Shown in pieces: positions 14,600 through 16,252 of a DNA stretch of 16,252 bases. Positions within the stretch are counted from its first letter, which is position 1. The number at the start of each line of letters is the position of its first letter. The notes beneath the pieces are model-generated. The model saw nothing but the letters and a program-made list of their open reading frames with translations. It searched no databases and was not told the origin of the DNA. A program made the position numbers and the translations under genes. The stretch comes from JAQUCI01 sp034932685 (GTDB lineage Bacteria; Bacillota_I; Bacilli_A; Erysipelotrichales; Erysipelotrichaceae): positions 1 through 16,252 of the forward strand of contig JAYFOM010000011.1 of the NCBI GenBank assembly GCA_034932685.1, written 5' to 3'.

Positions 14600-15853
14600 C
14601 TATAAATCTAGACTATTATCATTCAATAAGAAATCTAGCAATCCGATTCTCAAATAACCATTTTCATCTTTAGTTATGAGTTCTTTATTTCTAAGTACAA
14701 TAATCTTTTTAAATGAATCATCTAAACTTTTTAGTGATCTTAGCTCTTGTTTTTCTTTTTCTTCAGTGTCCATTCTAAACGCGGATTGAATATAGTATTT
14801 TTGGTCACCTTTATTACATATAAAATCAATCTCAAGTTGTTTTCGAATACTTTTCCCATCTGCATCTTTTGTATTTAACGTTACGACACCGACATCCACA
14901 GAAAAACCCCTTATCTTAAGTTCATTATAGATAGTGTTTTCCATAATATGATTTTCTTCTAATTGTCGAAAATTCAGTCTAGCATTTCTTAGACCTATAT
15001 CAGTAAAGTAGTATTTTGATGGAGTATTGATGTATTTTTTGCCTTTCACATCATAGCGAAGCGAATTTTGGATTAAAAATGAGTCTTCAAAATAATCGAG
15101 ATATGACTTAATCGTATGATTAGATATTTCTGACTTTTTTACACTTTTAAATGTATCCGATAATTTGTTTGGATTAGTAAGTGAACCTACTGACGAAGCA
15201 AGTATATTGATTAATTCGCCAAGCTCTGCGTCGTTTCGTATATTATATCGATTTATGACATCGTTTAGATATGTTTCATTGAATAAGTTAATAAGGAACT
15301 CTTTTTTTAATTCAGAACTTTGCATCAATACAATGTTTGGTAGTCCACCATACAGCATGTATTCTTTCCATGCATCATCCTTGCTTCCAGTATAAACAGA
15401 TAAAAATTCCGCGAAACTGAGAGGATAAATATGAATTTGATCTCCTCTTCCTCTAAACTCGGTAATGATATCTTTGGATAAAAATTTTGCGTTGCTTCTC
15501 GTAACATAAACATCACAATTATTAATGTGCATTAGTCCATTCAAGACATCCTCAAAATGTGTTATAAGTTGAACTTCATCAAGAAGTATATAGTACATCT
15601 TATTATCTCTAATCGAATTCTTTACGAACGTATATAATCGATCCGGATCACGAAAATCTTTATTTACCCAATCATCTAAAGCAATTTTAATAATATGATC
15701 ACCATCTACACCAGATTGAATTAAATGGCTATAAAATAAATTGAATAGCAAATATGACTTCCCACATCTACGAATGCCTGTTATGATCTTCACCAGACGA
15801 TTATGTTTACGTTGTATGATTTTATTTAAGTATCTTTCTCGATTTATAATCAT
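14600..15853 (-). CDS. AAA_14/DUF4143 family ATPase
   Basis: A 417-residue protein of the widespread AAA_14 plus DUF4143 family. Walker A is GIRRCGKS (26-33) and Walker B ILLDEVQ (89-95). The sensor loop reads VTRSNAKFLSK (117-127), where most relatives have TGSN: a Gly-to-Arg change. GRGDQIHIYPLSFAEF (135-150) and YGGLPNIVL follow as usual. The C-terminal half is DUF4143 with a PD-(D/E)XK-like pattern: ENTIYNEL, EIDFIC and YIQSAF. Function of the family is unsettled; it is often found in patchy accessory loci. The gene has its own RBS (AAAGGA) and sits between two copies of a terminator repeat, near an IS3 tail, consistent with horizontal acquisition. Confidence 0.9.
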   Translation of the reverse strand: MIINRERYLNKIIQRKHNRLVKIITGIRRCGKSYLLFNLFYSHLIQSGVDGDHIIKIALDDWVNKDFRDPDRLYTFVKNSIRDNKMYYILLDEVQLITHFEDVLNGLMHINNCDVYVTRSNAKFLSKDIITEFRGRGDQIHIYPLSFAEFLSVYTGSKDDAWKEYMLYGGLPNIVLMQSSELKKEFLINLFNETYLNDVINRYNIRNDAELGELINILASSVGSLTNPNKLSDTFKSVKKSEISNHTIKSYLDYFEDSFLIQNSLRYDVKGKKYINTPSKYYFTDIGLRNARLNFRQLEENHIMENTIYNELKIRGFSVDVGVVTLNTKDADGKSIRKQLEIDFICNKGDQKYYIQSAFRMDTEEKEKQELRSLKSLDDSFKKIIVLRNKELITKDENGYLRIGLLDFLLNDNSLDL

Positions 15854-15870
15854 TTTATATTTCCTTTTTT

Positions 15871-15884
15871 TGCGTATTTACGCA
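15871..15884. promoter_or_regulatory. Palindrome TGCGTA-TT-TACGCA upstream of the ATPase gene
   Basis: A 6-bp inverted repeat around two bases, just upstream of the RBS (AAAGGA) and about 18 bases before ATG 15853. It could be an operator for a repressor or a hairpin over the 5' end of the message. No partner regulator gene is seen. Confidence 0.5.
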
Positions 15885-15900
15885 TTTTTATGAAATAGAT

Positions 15901-15912
15901 TGATCTGGCTTT
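15901..15912. repeat. 12-bp direct repeat TGATCTGGCTTT, copy 1
   Basis: Identical to 16112-16123 and in the same orientation. Copy 2 follows directly after the terminator-like repeat copy B. Confidence 0.55.
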
Positions 15913-16070
15913 ATAATCATATATTATTAAGTTGGTTCACCTAATTGGTGGAAGTGAGGATAAAGCTTAAAACGTTTTTTTAGTTTGTTAGGGTGATAAA
16001 GCCTTATAAATAGGAATTTTAGCAACATTAATTAACAATTTATATTTGTTTATATTAATCTTCTCATACT

Positions 16071-16111
16071 CTTCTCACTAAATAAAAAAACCACCAACAA
16101 GCGGTATATTG
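16071..16111. repeat. Direct repeat, copy B (decayed terminator)
   Basis: Near-identical to 14424-14466. The stem is broken: the right half expected after GGTATATTG is replaced by TGATCTGGCTTT and a partial TTGGAG. The missing right half (TGGTGGAAGTGAGGA) instead occurs at 15946-15960, 14 of 15 bases like 14472-14486. The rest of gap 15854-16169 shows no gene. Confidence 0.75.
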
Positions 16112-16123
16112 TGATCTGGCTTT
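16112..16123. repeat. 12-bp direct repeat TGATCTGGCTTT, copy 2
   Basis: Identical to 15901-15912, 211 bases away. Confidence 0.55.
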
Positions 16124-16145
16124 CTTTTATTGGAGACGAATATAA

Positions 16146-16155
16146 TGAACCCACA
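16146..16155. repeat. Possible IS3-type terminal inverted repeat end
   Basis: TGAACCCACA lies 15 bases beyond the transposase stop. IS150-group elements often end in TGAAC/TGTAC followed by C-rich sequence. Without the other end in the window this is a weak call. Confidence 0.3.
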
Positions 16156-16169
16156 CATATTATATATCT

Positions 16170-16252
16170 TTATTTTACCTGACGTCTATATTCAATAGGA
16201 CTCATTTTTAGTTTTGTTACAGGTCTTATATAATTGTAATAAGTTATGTATT
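16170..16252 (-). CDS. IS3-family transposase OrfB, C-terminal fragment (5' end outside window)
   Basis: Open frame from the right edge to TAA 16172-16170. It encodes YYNYIRPVTKLKMSPIEYRR followed by QVK and stop. This is the well-known C-terminus of IS3/IS150 OrfB transposases (YYN..R....L..MSPxxYR). The catalytic DDE residues would be beyond the window. Whether the element is complete cannot be judged here. Confidence 0.8.
   Translation of the reverse strand, partial: YITYYNYIRPVTKLKMSPIEYRRQVK

Noticed and set aside
1..16252. CRISPR array, tRNA or rRNA genes
   Set aside because: No regularly spaced repeats, cloverleaf or conserved rRNA segments were seen on either strand.

Overview
The window reads as a low-GC, AT-rich Gram-positive-type bacterium of the Bacillota or the anaerobic Mollicutes-like relatives (Acholeplasma/Izemoplasma/Haloplasma type). 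This rests on AT-rich codons, strong AGGAGG ribosome sites, TTGACA/TATAAT promoters, hairpin-T terminators, and a fermentative gene set: L-lactate dehydrogenase, a two-subunit 2-oxoacid:ferredoxin oxidoreductase and a sugar PTS. TGA is used as a stop at two tightly overlapping gene junctions, so the code is standard (table 11), not the mycoplasma code. The genus is a guess.

Layout. Positions 1-145 hold the tail of an IS30-like transposase, followed by a gap with a large imperfect inverted repeat. 353-2510 is a two-gene ABC-2 exporter operon (ATPase then permease, minus strand). A divergent promoter region separates it from the only complete plus-strand gene, a membrane-anchored diguanylate cyclase (2664-3722). 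That gene converges on a small zinc-ribbon protein (3738-4358) across a shared terminator. 4641-8164 is a minus-strand operon: 2-oxoacid:ferredoxin oxidoreductase gamma-alpha fusion, beta subunit, then a membrane-anchored alpha/beta hydrolase.

8327-12180 is the most distinctive locus: promoter, LicT-type antiterminator RNA (RAT) overlapping a terminator, a BglG/LicT antiterminator, a beta-glucoside-family PTS permease EIIBCA, and an ADP-ribosylglycohydrolase-fold enzyme. The three genes overlap by 8 and 4 bases. The usual 6-phospho-glycosidase partner is absent and the ADP-ribosylglycohydrolase sits in its place, suggesting an unusual substrate.

12437-12994 is an NAD(P)H-dependent FMN reductase and 13295-14239 an L-lactate dehydrogenase with a probable TTG start. 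Between them lies a stretch rich in dyads. 14600-15853 is an AAA_14/DUF4143 ATPase bracketed by direct copies of a terminator-containing repeat, next to an IS3-family transposase tail at the right edge (16170-16252). IS remnants therefore border both ends, as in a plastic accessory region. No tRNA, rRNA or CRISPR was seen.
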